NCBI GenBank assembly: GCA_938009275.1
Contig: CALLHY010000043.1
Coordinates: 52,623-116,622, forward strand
Reading direction: 5' to 3'
Length of the DNA: 64,000 bases
From: an uncultured bacterium
Lineage (GTDB): Bacteria > Cloacimonadota > Cloacimonadia > Cloacimonadales > Cloacimonadaceae
Every line of letters begins with the position of its first letter. Positions within the stretch are counted from its first letter, which is position 1. Below the pieces are notes generated by a model that saw only the letters and a program-made list of their open reading frames with translations, was not told the origin of the DNA and did not search any database. A program made the position numbers and the translations under genes. Shown piece after piece: positions 26,855 to 35,921 of the stretch.

Positions 26855-27220
26855 ATGTGGTATCATTTAATTAAGCGAGAAGTACGATTAGCCGATTTAG
26901 TTCTGGTAGTGCTTGTAGTGGTTAGCATAGTGCTTAGTTTTAAAGCATATAGTATAGAACCCAATGATGCAAAGGCAGTTGTGTACAAGAATGGTTTAGT
27001 TTTCGGTGAATACCCACTATATGAAGATAGGGTTATTGAGATTGATGAACACAATTCTGTAGCGATAAAAGGTGGAATGATTAGAATGCTAAGTTCTGAC
27101 TGCCACGATAGGCGATGCGTTAAACAGGGCTTTACAAAAGCCATGCCGATAATCTGCTTACCCAATAGAGTTGTGATAGAGATTAAAGTGAAACAAGACA
27201 AAATCCACTACTTGCAATAA
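26855..27220 (+). CDS. NusG domain II-containing membrane-anchored protein
   Basis: A 121-residue protein with one N-terminal membrane segment (LADLVLVVLVVVSIVLSF) and an extracytoplasmic NusG-II domain, recognised by SSDCHDRRCVKQG followed by ICLPNRVVIEI. Two cysteines in SDCxxxxC are characteristic of this family. Function is unknown; family members often lie beside flavin-transfer or electron-transport genes. It starts 5 nt after the radical SAM gene. Confidence 0.88.
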   Translation: MWYHLIKREVRLADLVLVVLVVVSIVLSFKAYSIEPNDAKAVVYKNGLVFGEYPLYEDRVIEIDEHNSVAIKGGMIRMLSSDCHDRRCVKQGFTKAMPIICLPNRVVIEIKVKQDKIHYLQ

Positions 27221-27236
27221 GCTAAGGTATTATAAA

Positions 27237-29213
27237 ATGTTAACATTCGCAGTCTATATCTCAAATCATGGTTATGGTCACGCTTCCAGGGTCAGCGCAT
27301 TGGCAGAGGCAATGATATCATACGGTGTTTACTGTCACATAGTAACTGAAAAGCCACGCTTTCTGTTTGGAAATCTTGATCAGAGATATAGCAAGCTGCA
27401 CCACAGAAAGATTGATACTGGCGTAAAGCATGGAGCAAACTTACAGACTGATTTGACGGGCACTATTGAAGGGATATTGGAGACGCTATCTAATCGTAAC
27501 GAAATAGTTGCGAGAGAGGTGGACTTCATACGAGAGTGCAAAATAGATTTGATTATTGCTGATGCTCCATACATAGCTGGTGATATCGCGAAGTATAGTG
27601 GAGTACCGATTTTTGCAATTAGCAACTTTGATTGGTACTTCATTTACAGCAATATACTGGATAGCCATCCTCAGTATATGCCCGTTTTGAACACTATCTG
27701 GTCTATGTATCAGAGTGTGGACCACAGTTTTCGTTTGCCATTCAGCACGAATGATTCTGTTCAGGCATTCCCAAGTCCAGATTCATGCGGCTTACTTGCC
27801 CGAAAAAAGGGCATTTATAATAAAGTTAGAAAGCCATTATGTATCGACCCGGCAGCCAGGATACTATTAGTGATGTTCGGTGGTGAAGGGAATCTGGAGC
27901 TGAATTACGAGTCGCTTTGCCAAGCCTGGGATGGGATTGTGATATCTACTCAAGATGATGTTCAAGCACAGAACCATCGCAGGGTAGAAGTTAGTGACGA
28001 CTTTTTAGACCTAATGTATAACGCCGATGTAGTTATGTGCAAGCCAGGATATAGCACCTTCGCTGAAGCTGTTCAGTTCGGTAAATACATTATGTACAGC
28101 CCCAGAGGCGGATATCCTGAAGAATTAGCCCTTTTAGATGGTATAAGCAAGTATAAAAATAGCTGCTTGATACCGAATCTGAATATGAATACTAAAGAAT
28201 GGAAAGCAGTATTCGAGAAATTAAAGCTATCGCATGGGAAGCAAAAGACGTTTATAAACCAGAACGAACAGATAGCAAGCCAGATACTGGCGAAGTATAT
28301 AGAACTCAGGTATAAGCATAATGTATTGATGAGTGTATTTGATATTGGCTCAAACAGCATGAATTATGTATTATATGACCTTTATACCGATAGACCAATA
28401 CATATTACTCATTGCACTACCGGATTAGGTAGAGACGTAACAGGTGATGCAATACCAGCTAAGAATCTTGCGCGAACCATGAAAGCAATCGCTCAAATTG
28501 TAATGATTGATAGTAAGATAAAGTCATCCAAACATGCGATTGGAACAGGTGTGCTTAGGAATGTTAATAACGCAGATAAAATGATAAACTCGCTAATGAA
28601 AAAGCATTCCTTAGCTTTGAATGTGATTTCGGCAGAAGATGAGGCTAAGTATGTTTACTATGCAGCCATGCCTTTGGGTGATAGGGAAGAGGTATGCGTG
28701 GCGATTGATGTTGGAGGTGCAAGCACAGAATTAGCATACTTTGGTAAGGGAAAGCGATATCAATTAACTTCCATACCTATCGGGCTTTTAAAACTCCTGA
28801 AAGAATGCTCAAACTCACTCACAATGGCGGAAGTGACCATAGCCAAGGCTCTGGAGATTATTCCATATGTAAAAACAGATAAAGTAATCGGCGTTGGTTT
28901 AACCTATACCTATCTGGCTAGAGCGCTGTTTAAAGACATTTATGCAAGTGATATAAGTATTCACGGGAAGGTAATCACAAAATCTGCTTTATCAGCAATG
29001 CTTGAGACCTTTGATTGTGAGAAAGAACATGAGTATATACCTTACTTAGTATCAGACGACTATCTGCCTATTCTAATGCTTAGTGCCATGTTTCTGATTT
29101 CTATGCTGGACAAATTCCATTGCAATGAATTAGTTGTCTGCTCGTATGGTATATCGTCTGGATATGCCAGAAGCAGTATTATGAAAGCACATAAGAAAGG
29201 CAGGAAGATTTGA
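27237..29213 (+). CDS. Fusion: GT-B glycosyltransferase-like domain plus Ppx/GppA phosphatase domain
   Basis: A continuous 658-codon frame made of two domains. Residues 1 to about 355 look like a GT-B glycosyltransferase of the MJ1255/VC2487 type: NHGYGHASRVSALAEAM at the start, LLVMFGGEGN in the middle, and the nucleotide-sugar side CKPGYSTFAEAVQFGKY. Residues 365 to about 650 are an ASKHA-fold exopolyphosphatase/guanosine pentaphosphatase: FDIGSNSMNYV, ISAEDEAKYVYYA, AIDVGGASTEL and GVGLTYTYLA. The second half could in principle start at ATG 28329, but no good binding site precedes it. The N-terminal substrate is unknown. It overlaps miaB by four bases. Confidence 0.85.
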   Translation: MLTFAVYISNHGYGHASRVSALAEAMISYGVYCHIVTEKPRFLFGNLDQRYSKLHHRKIDTGVKHGANLQTDLTGTIEGILETLSNRNEIVAREVDFIRECKIDLIIADAPYIAGDIAKYSGVPIFAISNFDWYFIYSNILDSHPQYMPVLNTIWSMYQSVDHSFRLPFSTNDSVQAFPSPDSCGLLARKKGIYNKVRKPLCIDPAARILLVMFGGEGNLELNYESLCQAWDGIVISTQDDVQAQNHRRVEVSDDFLDLMYNADVVMCKPGYSTFAEAVQFGKYIMYSPRGGYPEELALLDGISKYKNSCLIPNLNMNTKEWKAVFEKLKLSHGKQKTFINQNEQIASQILAKYIELRYKHNVLMSVFDIGSNSMNYVLYDLYTDRPIHITHCTTGLGRDVTGDAIPAKNLARTMKAIAQIVMIDSKIKSSKHAIGTGVLRNVNNADKMINSLMKKHSLALNVISAEDEAKYVYYAAMPLGDREEVCVAIDVGGASTELAYFGKGKRYQLTSIPIGLLKLLKECSNSLTMAEVTIAKALEIIPYVKTDKVIGVGLTYTYLARALFKDIYASDISIHGKVITKSALSAMLETFDCEKEHEYIPYLVSDDYLPILMLSAMFLISMLDKFHCNELVVCSYGISSGYARSSIMKAHKKGRKI

Positions 29214-30493
29214 AGTTTTACATAGAAACCTACGGTTGCCAGATGAATGTAGCTGATAGTGAATTGGTGATAACCATTCTAAGCACAGCCGGGCATACCT
29301 TGGTAAGCGACATCAATGAAGCAGAACTGATAATGTTTAATACTTGTTCGGTTCGTGCTCATGCGGAAGACAGAGTATTGGGCAGAATATCCAATGAAAG
29401 GCACCGCAAAAAAGCGAACCCATCCCTTATGATCGGGGTATTGGGATGCATGGCTCAGAGAATTGGGATGAGGCTGATAGATGATCACTTAGGTATAGAC
29501 TTTGCCATTGGTGTGGATCAATATGACCAACTACCACAGATACTAAGCTCAGGCATTGATAAAGAACATGTGAAGCTTGATTTCGATAGTGAGCAAGTAT
29601 ATCCAGACCTGATGCCCAGCCACCAAAGCAAGACATGTGGATTCGTAACCATTATGAGGGGATGTAATAATTTTTGTACCTATTGCATAGTTCCTCATGT
29701 GCGTGGTAGAGAGCGCAGCAGACCTTGGCAAGATGTTTATACAGATGTGTTACAAGCAGGAAAACAAGGATTGAAAGACATTACTCTTCTTGGGCAAAAC
29801 GTTAACTCATATAATGATGCAGACTATGATTTCTCAGATTTGTTACGCAAGATTAACGAGATTGACGAGATTGAGCGCATTAGGTTTATCACTTCGCACC
29901 CCAAAGACCTGTCTTTTAAGCTAATTGACGCCATGGCAGAATGCTCTAAGATATGCGAACATATACACCTGCCGTTGCAGAGTGGCAACGATAGAGTGCT
30001 AAATGAAATGAATCGGGGCTATACTTCATCCCACTATATGTCTTTGATAACCAGGCTAAAGAGCGTTATCCCAAGAGTCGCTATTACAACAGATCTTATA
30101 GCCGGTTTCCCTGGTGAGACCGATGATGAATTCAAGGATACTCTTTCTCTGATGCAGGAAGTTCAGTTCGATTACTCATTCTGTTTTAAATACAGCCCAA
30201 GAGAAGGCACTACTGCTGCATCTTTCTCAAATCAGATAGCTGAAGAGATTAGGCTGACCAGGCTACAAGAGATGATTGACCTGCAACGCGAGATAACCTT
30301 AAGTAAGTTCAGGGCGAATATAGGCAAAGATGTTGAAGTGTATGTTGAAGACATCAGCAAGAAGGATGCTAATATGGTTTCCGGTAAAACGCGTGATTAT
30401 AAGATAGCAGTATTGCCAGGCAACAGCTTTGATATTGGAACCCTAAAGACGGCAATCGTGAGAGAAGCCACAGCGGGGACGCTAATATGTTAA
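29210..30493 (+). CDS. miaB: tRNA-2-methylthio-N6-dimethylallyladenosine synthase
   Basis: Radical SAM methylthiotransferase that adds the 2-methylthio group to i6A37 of tRNAs reading UNN codons. The N-terminal cluster cysteines are Cys10, Cys46 and Cys80; the radical SAM cluster is Cys152, Cys156, Cys159 in GCNNFCTYC; a TRAM domain closes the protein. Length (427 aa) is normal. The start is a TTG at 29210 that overlaps the previous TGA, preceded by AGGAAGA; no ATG fits better. Confidence 0.95.
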   Translation: MKFYIETYGCQMNVADSELVITILSTAGHTLVSDINEAELIMFNTCSVRAHAEDRVLGRISNERHRKKANPSLMIGVLGCMAQRIGMRLIDDHLGIDFAIGVDQYDQLPQILSSGIDKEHVKLDFDSEQVYPDLMPSHQSKTCGFVTIMRGCNNFCTYCIVPHVRGRERSRPWQDVYTDVLQAGKQGLKDITLLGQNVNSYNDADYDFSDLLRKINEIDEIERIRFITSHPKDLSFKLIDAMAECSKICEHIHLPLQSGNDRVLNEMNRGYTSSHYMSLITRLKSVIPRVAITTDLIAGFPGETDDEFKDTLSLMQEVQFDYSFCFKYSPREGTTAASFSNQIAEEIRLTRLQEMIDLQREITLSKFRANIGKDVEVYVEDISKKDANMVSGKTRDYKIAVLPGNSFDIGTLKTAIVREATAGTLIC

Positions 30494-30617
30494 GCAACAG
30501 CAGTATGTGTGTATAAGACATGTTATGTATACTAGCCTTCGTGGTGTATAAGTCCCTTGGGCTTAACCTCTTATCCCCTGCATCTGGCAAGCAGGTGCAT
30601 TAACAAAAGGAGATTGA

Positions 30618-31493
30618 ATGAAAAGCATGACTGGTTTTGGTAGTGCCAGATTAAATGAGAATAACATAGAGATTGAGATAGAGATAAAGTCAGTTAACTC
30701 GAGATATCTTGATCTGAAGACATACCTACCCAGAGATCTAAACTTTTTCGAATCTGTTATTAGAGCTCATATCCCCCAACACCTAAACAGGGGCTCAGTT
30801 GAGTTGCGTTTGAATGTGACAGACCATCGCGAGCCCATTATTAAACTAGATAAGCTTAAACTGCTAAAATACAAAGAAATAGCCGATGCTGCTGCCGACA
30901 TGCTTGGAGATAATAATAAAGTTTCTATAGAATACTTGTTACAAGAACCAGGAGTATTAGAAAACACTAACAATCTTAAAGAAGACACAGTTTTGGCAGG
31001 CATGTTCGTCAGGACTTTAGATTTAGCATTAAGTAAGCTAATAGCCTCACAAACACTTGAAGCTGAACAGATGAAAGTAGTACTAAAGAGCTCAATGGAC
31101 AAGATTAGCAGTTCATTGTCTGCTGTAGAATCACTGAGCAGTCCATTTAAGCAAGAGCTCTATGAAAACATGCTTACTCGCGTTAAAGAGCTTATCGGTA
31201 TGTATAAGCTTGAAAACCTTGAGCAACGCATAGTTCAGGAGACTGCCATATACGTTGATAAATATGATATAGGTGAAGAGCTTAGCAGATTAATAGGTCA
31301 TATAGATACACTCAACGCAACTTTAGAAAAAGAAGGTGATTGCGGTAAGACTTTGAACTTCATAATCCAAGAAATGCAAAGAGAAGCCAACACCTTGGGC
31401 TCTAAATTCTCTACCTCAAAGAGCTTTCAACATATACTAGTAATAAAAGAAGAAATTGAAAAGTGCAGGGAGATTGTTCAAAATGTTGCATGA
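30618..31493 (+). CDS. yicC: YicC family endoribonuclease
   Basis: A 291-residue member of the YicC/YloC family, RNases that cut structured RNA and help turn over small RNAs. The N-terminal MKSMTGFGSAR, EIKSVNSRYLDL and LNRGSVELRLN blocks and the C-terminal EGDCGKTLNFIIQEMQREANT are family hallmarks. AAAGGAGATTG precedes the ATG. Cotranscribed with rnr, another RNA-decay gene, which supports the role. It overlaps the next gene by eleven bases. Confidence 0.93.
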   Translation: MKSMTGFGSARLNENNIEIEIEIKSVNSRYLDLKTYLPRDLNFFESVIRAHIPQHLNRGSVELRLNVTDHREPIIKLDKLKLLKYKEIADAAADMLGDNNKVSIEYLLQEPGVLENTNNLKEDTVLAGMFVRTLDLALSKLIASQTLEAEQMKVVLKSSMDKISSSLSAVESLSSPFKQELYENMLTRVKELIGMYKLENLEQRIVQETAIYVDKYDIGEELSRLIGHIDTLNATLEKEGDCGKTLNFIIQEMQREANTLGSKFSTSKSFQHILVIKEEIEKCREIVQNVA

Positions 31494-31920
31494 ACCATTA
31501 TTAACATGGAAGTCCTGGCCATTTACAGAGCGTCCGGCCACTTCGGTTTTCCTGCTATCCTTCCTAATGCTATTAGCTGTTCTGCTCTATAGAATAACCG
31601 TGTTTTCATGGGCACAGCCATTGTACTACATCCTGGGCATGAGCTTAGTATTAGTGAATCTTCTCCCCTACTTCATCCCCACCGAGTACTATCTCTATGA
31701 AGACAAATACGTTGTAAGGTACTTAGTAATGAAGATAAGCAGACCATACACAGATTTCGGGTGTTTTTATCAGGACAAGCGTGGGATCATGCTAAGCACC
31801 TTTAAGATGCCCCGCCGATTGGACACCTTCCGTGGTCAATCATTCAGGTTCTCAAAATCCCGGCATGAGGTGGAGGATTTGAACAGGATATTATTGCAAA
31901 AGATTGGAAAGAAGTACTAG
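31483..31920 (+). CDS. Small membrane protein of unknown function
   Basis: A 145-residue protein with two hydrophobic segments near the N terminus (SVFLLSFLMLLAVLLY and LYYILGMSLVLVNLLPYF) and a basic soluble C-terminal part that looks like a beta-rich PH-type domain. I start at ATG 31483, with GGGAG about ten bases upstream, inside the end of yicC; a longer frame from 31456 overlaps yicC more. It lies 2 nt before rnr. No known family recognised. Confidence 0.65.
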   Translation: MLHEPLLTWKSWPFTERPATSVFLLSFLMLLAVLLYRITVFSWAQPLYYILGMSLVLVNLLPYFIPTEYYLYEDKYVVRYLVMKISRPYTDFGCFYQDKRGIMLSTFKMPRRLDTFRGQSFRFSKSRHEVEDLNRILLQKIGKKY

Positions 31921-31922
31921 AT

Positions 31923-34247
31923 ATGGATAAGAAACATAAAGATATAGAGACACGTCTATTAGAGGTTCTCTCGAAAGATGCCGCCATAGCTCTGTCTTAC
32001 AACGAGATAAACATAGCTATGGGCTTGTCTAAGAAAGAGAAACATCAGCTAAGTGATGCTCTTTCCAAACTATTAGCTATTGGCACAGTAATCAAAGCCA
32101 AAAAGAAGTTTAAGCTGGCAAAACCTGTTAAAAGCGTATCTATTATTCAAAAGGCTGTTTTAACCAGTTCCAAGCTAATTGAAGGCACCTTTGATGCTAC
32201 ACCCTTGTCGCGTAACTTCTCTTTTGCCTTCATCAGAACCCCAGATAAGGACTACTTCGTGGGCGCAGAAGACACCTTTAATGCCTATCATAATGATACA
32301 GTGCTGTTTGAGCCCAAGCTTCGGCGCGGTAAACAAGAATATGCCATTATCCGTAGAATTATAAAGCGTTCTTCCGTGATGTTCGCCGGAGACATAGCCA
32401 AAGTTGGCAAGAGATGGACTTTTGTATGCAATAACCCTAAGATTCACAAATGGTTTGACGTGTCCGATACTGGCGGGGCTGTAGAAGGGGATAAGGTTAT
32501 ACTAACCGTAACTAACTGGGGCAATCCCCAATCAGGCTTAGCACCTGCTGGCAAGATAACCGAGATACTTGGAAAGTCTGGCGATCCCCAAGTAGAACTT
32601 CTGGGAGTTATCCGCCAATACAATCTTCCCCTTGAGTTTCCCTTGGATGTGCTTGAAGCCGCTAATCAGCTTGATTCCGACATTGGCAATCATGATACCG
32701 CAAAACGCAGGGATCTACGCGACCTCTTCACTTATACTATTGACCCTGCATCAGCTAAAGACTTTGACGATGCTATATCGATTGAAACCACTCCTAGCGG
32801 ATGGCGTTTATACGTCCATATAGCCGACGTGGCGCATTATCTTCCTATAGATGGAGTCTTGTTTCAGGAAGCTGCAAGGCGTGGCAATAGCTTCTATTTC
32901 CCAAAAAAGGTAATCCCCATGCTTCCGGAACGACTCTCTAATCTTATCTGCAGTCTGCGCCCCGAAGAGGATAAGCTTTGCATGACTGTTGAAACTGAGT
33001 TCCAGGCTTCTGGAGCAATAAAGAATCAGAAGATATATGAAAGCATTATTAATAGCAATCAGCGCCTGGCATACGAAGAGGTAGATGAGCTGTTTGATAA
33101 GTCTGATGCAAACCCCAGTTATGTTTCAGAGCTTCCCGAGGAATTGCTTACCGCCCTTAATGAATCAAGAAAGCTATCTAAGTTATTAACCCGTAAACGC
33201 ATGGCTGCTGGATACATATTTTTTGACTTACCCGAAGTGGAGTATCAATATGATAATGAAGGCTTTATTCACAGGCTTACTCTTGCAGAAGAAACTGAAA
33301 GCCATAAGCTGATAGAAAACTTCATGCTGGTAGCCAATGAATATACTGCTGAGCGACTTTCGGTGCTCTCCCCCACTACCATGTACCGCATTCATGAAGA
33401 TCCCGAATTTTCAAAGCTGGAAAAGCTTTTTGAAACCCTTTCGCACTATGGTGTTTACTGGACTATGCACGAGAACCTGAACAAATCTCTGCAATACCTC
33501 TTATCCTCATTTCCCAGCCCCGAATATCATAAGGTGTTCGATAGAATAGTATTACGCAGCATGAAGAAGGCGAGATACAGTACTGAGCACATCAGCCACT
33601 TCGGTCTTGCGCTAAAGAATTACACACACTTCACCAGTCCGATAAGACGTTTGTGCGACCTGGTTGTACACCATTTATGCAAGATTTACCTGATTAAAAG
33701 CAGTGATCAGAAGTTAACCGGCATTCAGATTAAGCATTATGCGCAAGTGGCTTCCGAGCAGGAAATTCAAGCTGACCAGGCTGAACGAGACATTGAGCGC
33801 ATCTACAGTAAAGCTTATATGAAAGACAAGATAGGCGAATCATTCAATGGTATGGTGGTAGGCACCAATTCTTCCGGCTTGCTAATCCGCTTTGAAGAGA
33901 TACCTGTAACAGCGGTGATGAAGCAAAACGAACTTGGTGCAGGGACTTGGGATTATTACGACAAAGAGATGCGCTACGTAAATAGAGGCACTGGCAAGTA
34001 TTTCCAGCTTATGGATAAGTTAAAGGTTAGCATCATTTCTGTTGAGGATGATGTTTATCTTTCACCTGCCAAAGGTGCTGAGCCGATACATGTGTTCGAT
34101 AGAGATAAATACACTCCAACGGTTATGAAAGCCATGAGAAACCCTATGCCGACTAGCAAGAGAAAAGCTGTTGACGCCAATGCCAAGAATAAAAAGCATG
34201 CTTCACAACATGGCAAGAAAGCTAAGCAAAAATCGAGGAAAAGATGA
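31923..34247 (+). CDS. rnr: Ribonuclease R
   Basis: Processive 3'-to-5' exoribonuclease that degrades structured RNA. N-terminal helical and cold-shock RNA-binding domains (to about residue 240) lead into the RNB domain, whose catalytic aspartates are in DPASAKDFDDAISIE (about 272-286) and whose second block is HFTSPIRRLCDLVVH; an S1 domain follows, then a Lys/Arg-rich tail (last ~35 residues). Length 774 aa is normal. The stop overlaps murI by four bases (ATGA). Confidence 0.95.
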   Translation: MDKKHKDIETRLLEVLSKDAAIALSYNEINIAMGLSKKEKHQLSDALSKLLAIGTVIKAKKKFKLAKPVKSVSIIQKAVLTSSKLIEGTFDATPLSRNFSFAFIRTPDKDYFVGAEDTFNAYHNDTVLFEPKLRRGKQEYAIIRRIIKRSSVMFAGDIAKVGKRWTFVCNNPKIHKWFDVSDTGGAVEGDKVILTVTNWGNPQSGLAPAGKITEILGKSGDPQVELLGVIRQYNLPLEFPLDVLEAANQLDSDIGNHDTAKRRDLRDLFTYTIDPASAKDFDDAISIETTPSGWRLYVHIADVAHYLPIDGVLFQEAARRGNSFYFPKKVIPMLPERLSNLICSLRPEEDKLCMTVETEFQASGAIKNQKIYESIINSNQRLAYEEVDELFDKSDANPSYVSELPEELLTALNESRKLSKLLTRKRMAAGYIFFDLPEVEYQYDNEGFIHRLTLAEETESHKLIENFMLVANEYTAERLSVLSPTTMYRIHEDPEFSKLEKLFETLSHYGVYWTMHENLNKSLQYLLSSFPSPEYHKVFDRIVLRSMKKARYSTEHISHFGLALKNYTHFTSPIRRLCDLVVHHLCKIYLIKSSDQKLTGIQIKHYAQVASEQEIQADQAERDIERIYSKAYMKDKIGESFNGMVVGTNSSGLLIRFEEIPVTAVMKQNELGAGTWDYYDKEMRYVNRGTGKYFQLMDKLKVSIISVEDDVYLSPAKGAEPIHVFDRDKYTPTVMKAMRNPMPTSKRKAVDANAKNKKHASQHGKKAKQKSRKR

Positions 34248-35047
34248 AGAAAGCTATTGGGATTTTTGATTCAGGTGTTGGCGGACTAACAGTTTATAAG
34301 GCTATTAGGGAAGCCTTTCCAGAAGAAGACCTAATCTATTTTGGCGATACAGCCAGGGTTCCCTATGGCCCCAAGTCACCCAACACGATTATTGAATACT
34401 CAATCCAGAATTCTCGTTTTCTTTTGCAGCAAGGCATAAAAACCCTTGTAGTAGCCTGTAACACTTCATCAGCAGTTGCTATTCCGGCACTTAAGCAGCT
34501 TACGGATATACCAATTATCGGTGTAATCGATCCCGGTGCAGAACAAGCGGCACGTACATCACAAACCAAGCGGATTGGAATTATCGGTACAGAAGGAACT
34601 GTCCGTAGTGAGGCCTACACTTTGGCTATCCAAAAGCTGGTTCCCGATGCTCAGGTATTCTCAAAAGCCTGCCCCCTGTTTGTTCCCATTGTGGAAGAGG
34701 GTTGGCAAGATCATAGTGTGGCATTCAGCATTGCAAATGACTATTTATCTGAGCTTAAAGACTTGGATATTGATACATTGGTTTTGGGATGTACTCACTA
34801 TCCTTTGTTAAGAAACACGATACAACAGGTAATGGGCAACAAGGTAACACTTGTTGATAGTGCCGAAGCTATAACCAATTACCTATCTTGCTTGCTTCCC
34901 CCCGACACAGACGGTCAGCTAGGCAATGATAGCTTCTTTGTTAGCGATAATGAAGACAAGTTCTCCAAAATAGCCCAAACAATACTCCACGACAATTTTG
35001 GCAGCCTAGCTCGTGTTAGGCTGTTCGAAAGCTGGTTCAAAGACTAA
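34244..35047 (+). CDS. murI: Glutamate racemase
   Basis: Makes D-glutamate for peptidoglycan. The two catalytic cysteines are in VACNTSSA and GCTHYP, and the N-terminal IGIFDSGVGGLTV binds substrate. Length (267 aa) is typical. It overlaps rnr by four bases and is followed by kce after about 30 bases. Confidence 0.96.
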   Translation: MKKAIGIFDSGVGGLTVYKAIREAFPEEDLIYFGDTARVPYGPKSPNTIIEYSIQNSRFLLQQGIKTLVVACNTSSAVAIPALKQLTDIPIIGVIDPGAEQAARTSQTKRIGIIGTEGTVRSEAYTLAIQKLVPDAQVFSKACPLFVPIVEEGWQDHSVAFSIANDYLSELKDLDIDTLVLGCTHYPLLRNTIQQVMGNKVTLVDSAEAITNYLSCLLPPDTDGQLGNDSFFVSDNEDKFSKIAQTILHDNFGSLARVRLFESWFKD

Positions 35048-35078
35048 TATTATAATAAGATTCAAGGATGTAAAGATC

Positions 35079-35912
35079 ATGGAACCTCTAATTATTACTG
35101 CCGCTATTACAGGTGCAGAAACCAAAAGGAAAGATCAGCCCAATCTACCCATCACCCCCGCCGAACAAGCCAAAGAAGCAAAGGCTTGTTATGAAGCTGG
35201 TGCGCGTGTGGTTCACCTTCATGTACGCGAAGACGATGGTATCCCAACCCAGAGAATGGAAAGATTCAAAGAATCCATAGATGCTATTCGCAATGCAGTA
35301 CCAGAAATGATAGTCCAGATCAGCACCGGTGGTGCCGTTGGTGAGCCATTCGAAAAGCGTCTGGCACCATTACAACTAAAGCCAGACATGGGCACATTGA
35401 ACGCCGGAACGCTCAATTTTGGCGACGACATATTCATTAACCACCCCAACGACATAGTAAAATTGGCAGAAGCTTTTAAGGAATATAACGTTGTTCCAGA
35501 AGTGGAAGTGTACGAATCCGGGATGATAGACATTGTGGCAAAGTTGGTAAAGCAAGGTCATATTGTTCACAGTCCTCTGCATCTCCAGTTTGTCCTAGGC
35601 GTTCCTGGTGGCATGAGTGGTAAGCCCAAAAACCTCATTTATATGATGGAACACTTGAAAGAAGAGATACCCACCGCCACCTGGGCTGTTGCCGGAATAG
35701 GCAGATGGCATTTACCTACCTCTATGTTGGCATTGGCTACCGGAGGTCATATCAGATGCGGTTTTGAAGATAACATCTTCTATCACAAAGGAATTGTAGC
35801 AGATTCCAACGCCCAGTTAGTAGCACGCATTGCCCGCATAGCCGAAGAGATAGGACGCCCCGTAGCTACCACAGCCCAAGCCCGCAGCATTCTTGCTCTA
35901 CCGGCTAAGTAA
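35079..35912 (+). CDS. kce: 3-keto-5-aminohexanoate cleavage enzyme (BKACE family)
   Basis: Zinc enzyme of lysine fermentation that turns 3-keto-5-aminohexanoate and acetyl-CoA into acetoacetate and 3-aminobutyryl-CoA. The start MEPLIITAAITGAET and the residues known from the Cloacimonas acidaminovorans enzyme are retained at the same numbers: zinc ligands His46, His48 and Glu230, and active-site Glu14, Ser82, Thr106, Arg226 and Asp231. Length is 277 aa. The ATG at 35079 follows AAGGATG; a frame from 35013 lies inside murI. Other lysine-fermentation genes are not in the window. Confidence 0.95.
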   Translation: MEPLIITAAITGAETKRKDQPNLPITPAEQAKEAKACYEAGARVVHLHVREDDGIPTQRMERFKESIDAIRNAVPEMIVQISTGGAVGEPFEKRLAPLQLKPDMGTLNAGTLNFGDDIFINHPNDIVKLAEAFKEYNVVPEVEVYESGMIDIVAKLVKQGHIVHSPLHLQFVLGVPGGMSGKPKNLIYMMEHLKEEIPTATWAVAGIGRWHLPTSMLALATGGHIRCGFEDNIFYHKGIVADSNAQLVARIARIAEEIGRPVATTAQARSILALPAK

Positions 35913-35921
35913 GGAGGCAAG

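Noticed and set aside
26855..27220. Transcription factor NusG
   Set aside because: Only NusG domain II is present on a membrane anchor; the RNA-polymerase-binding NGN domain is missing.
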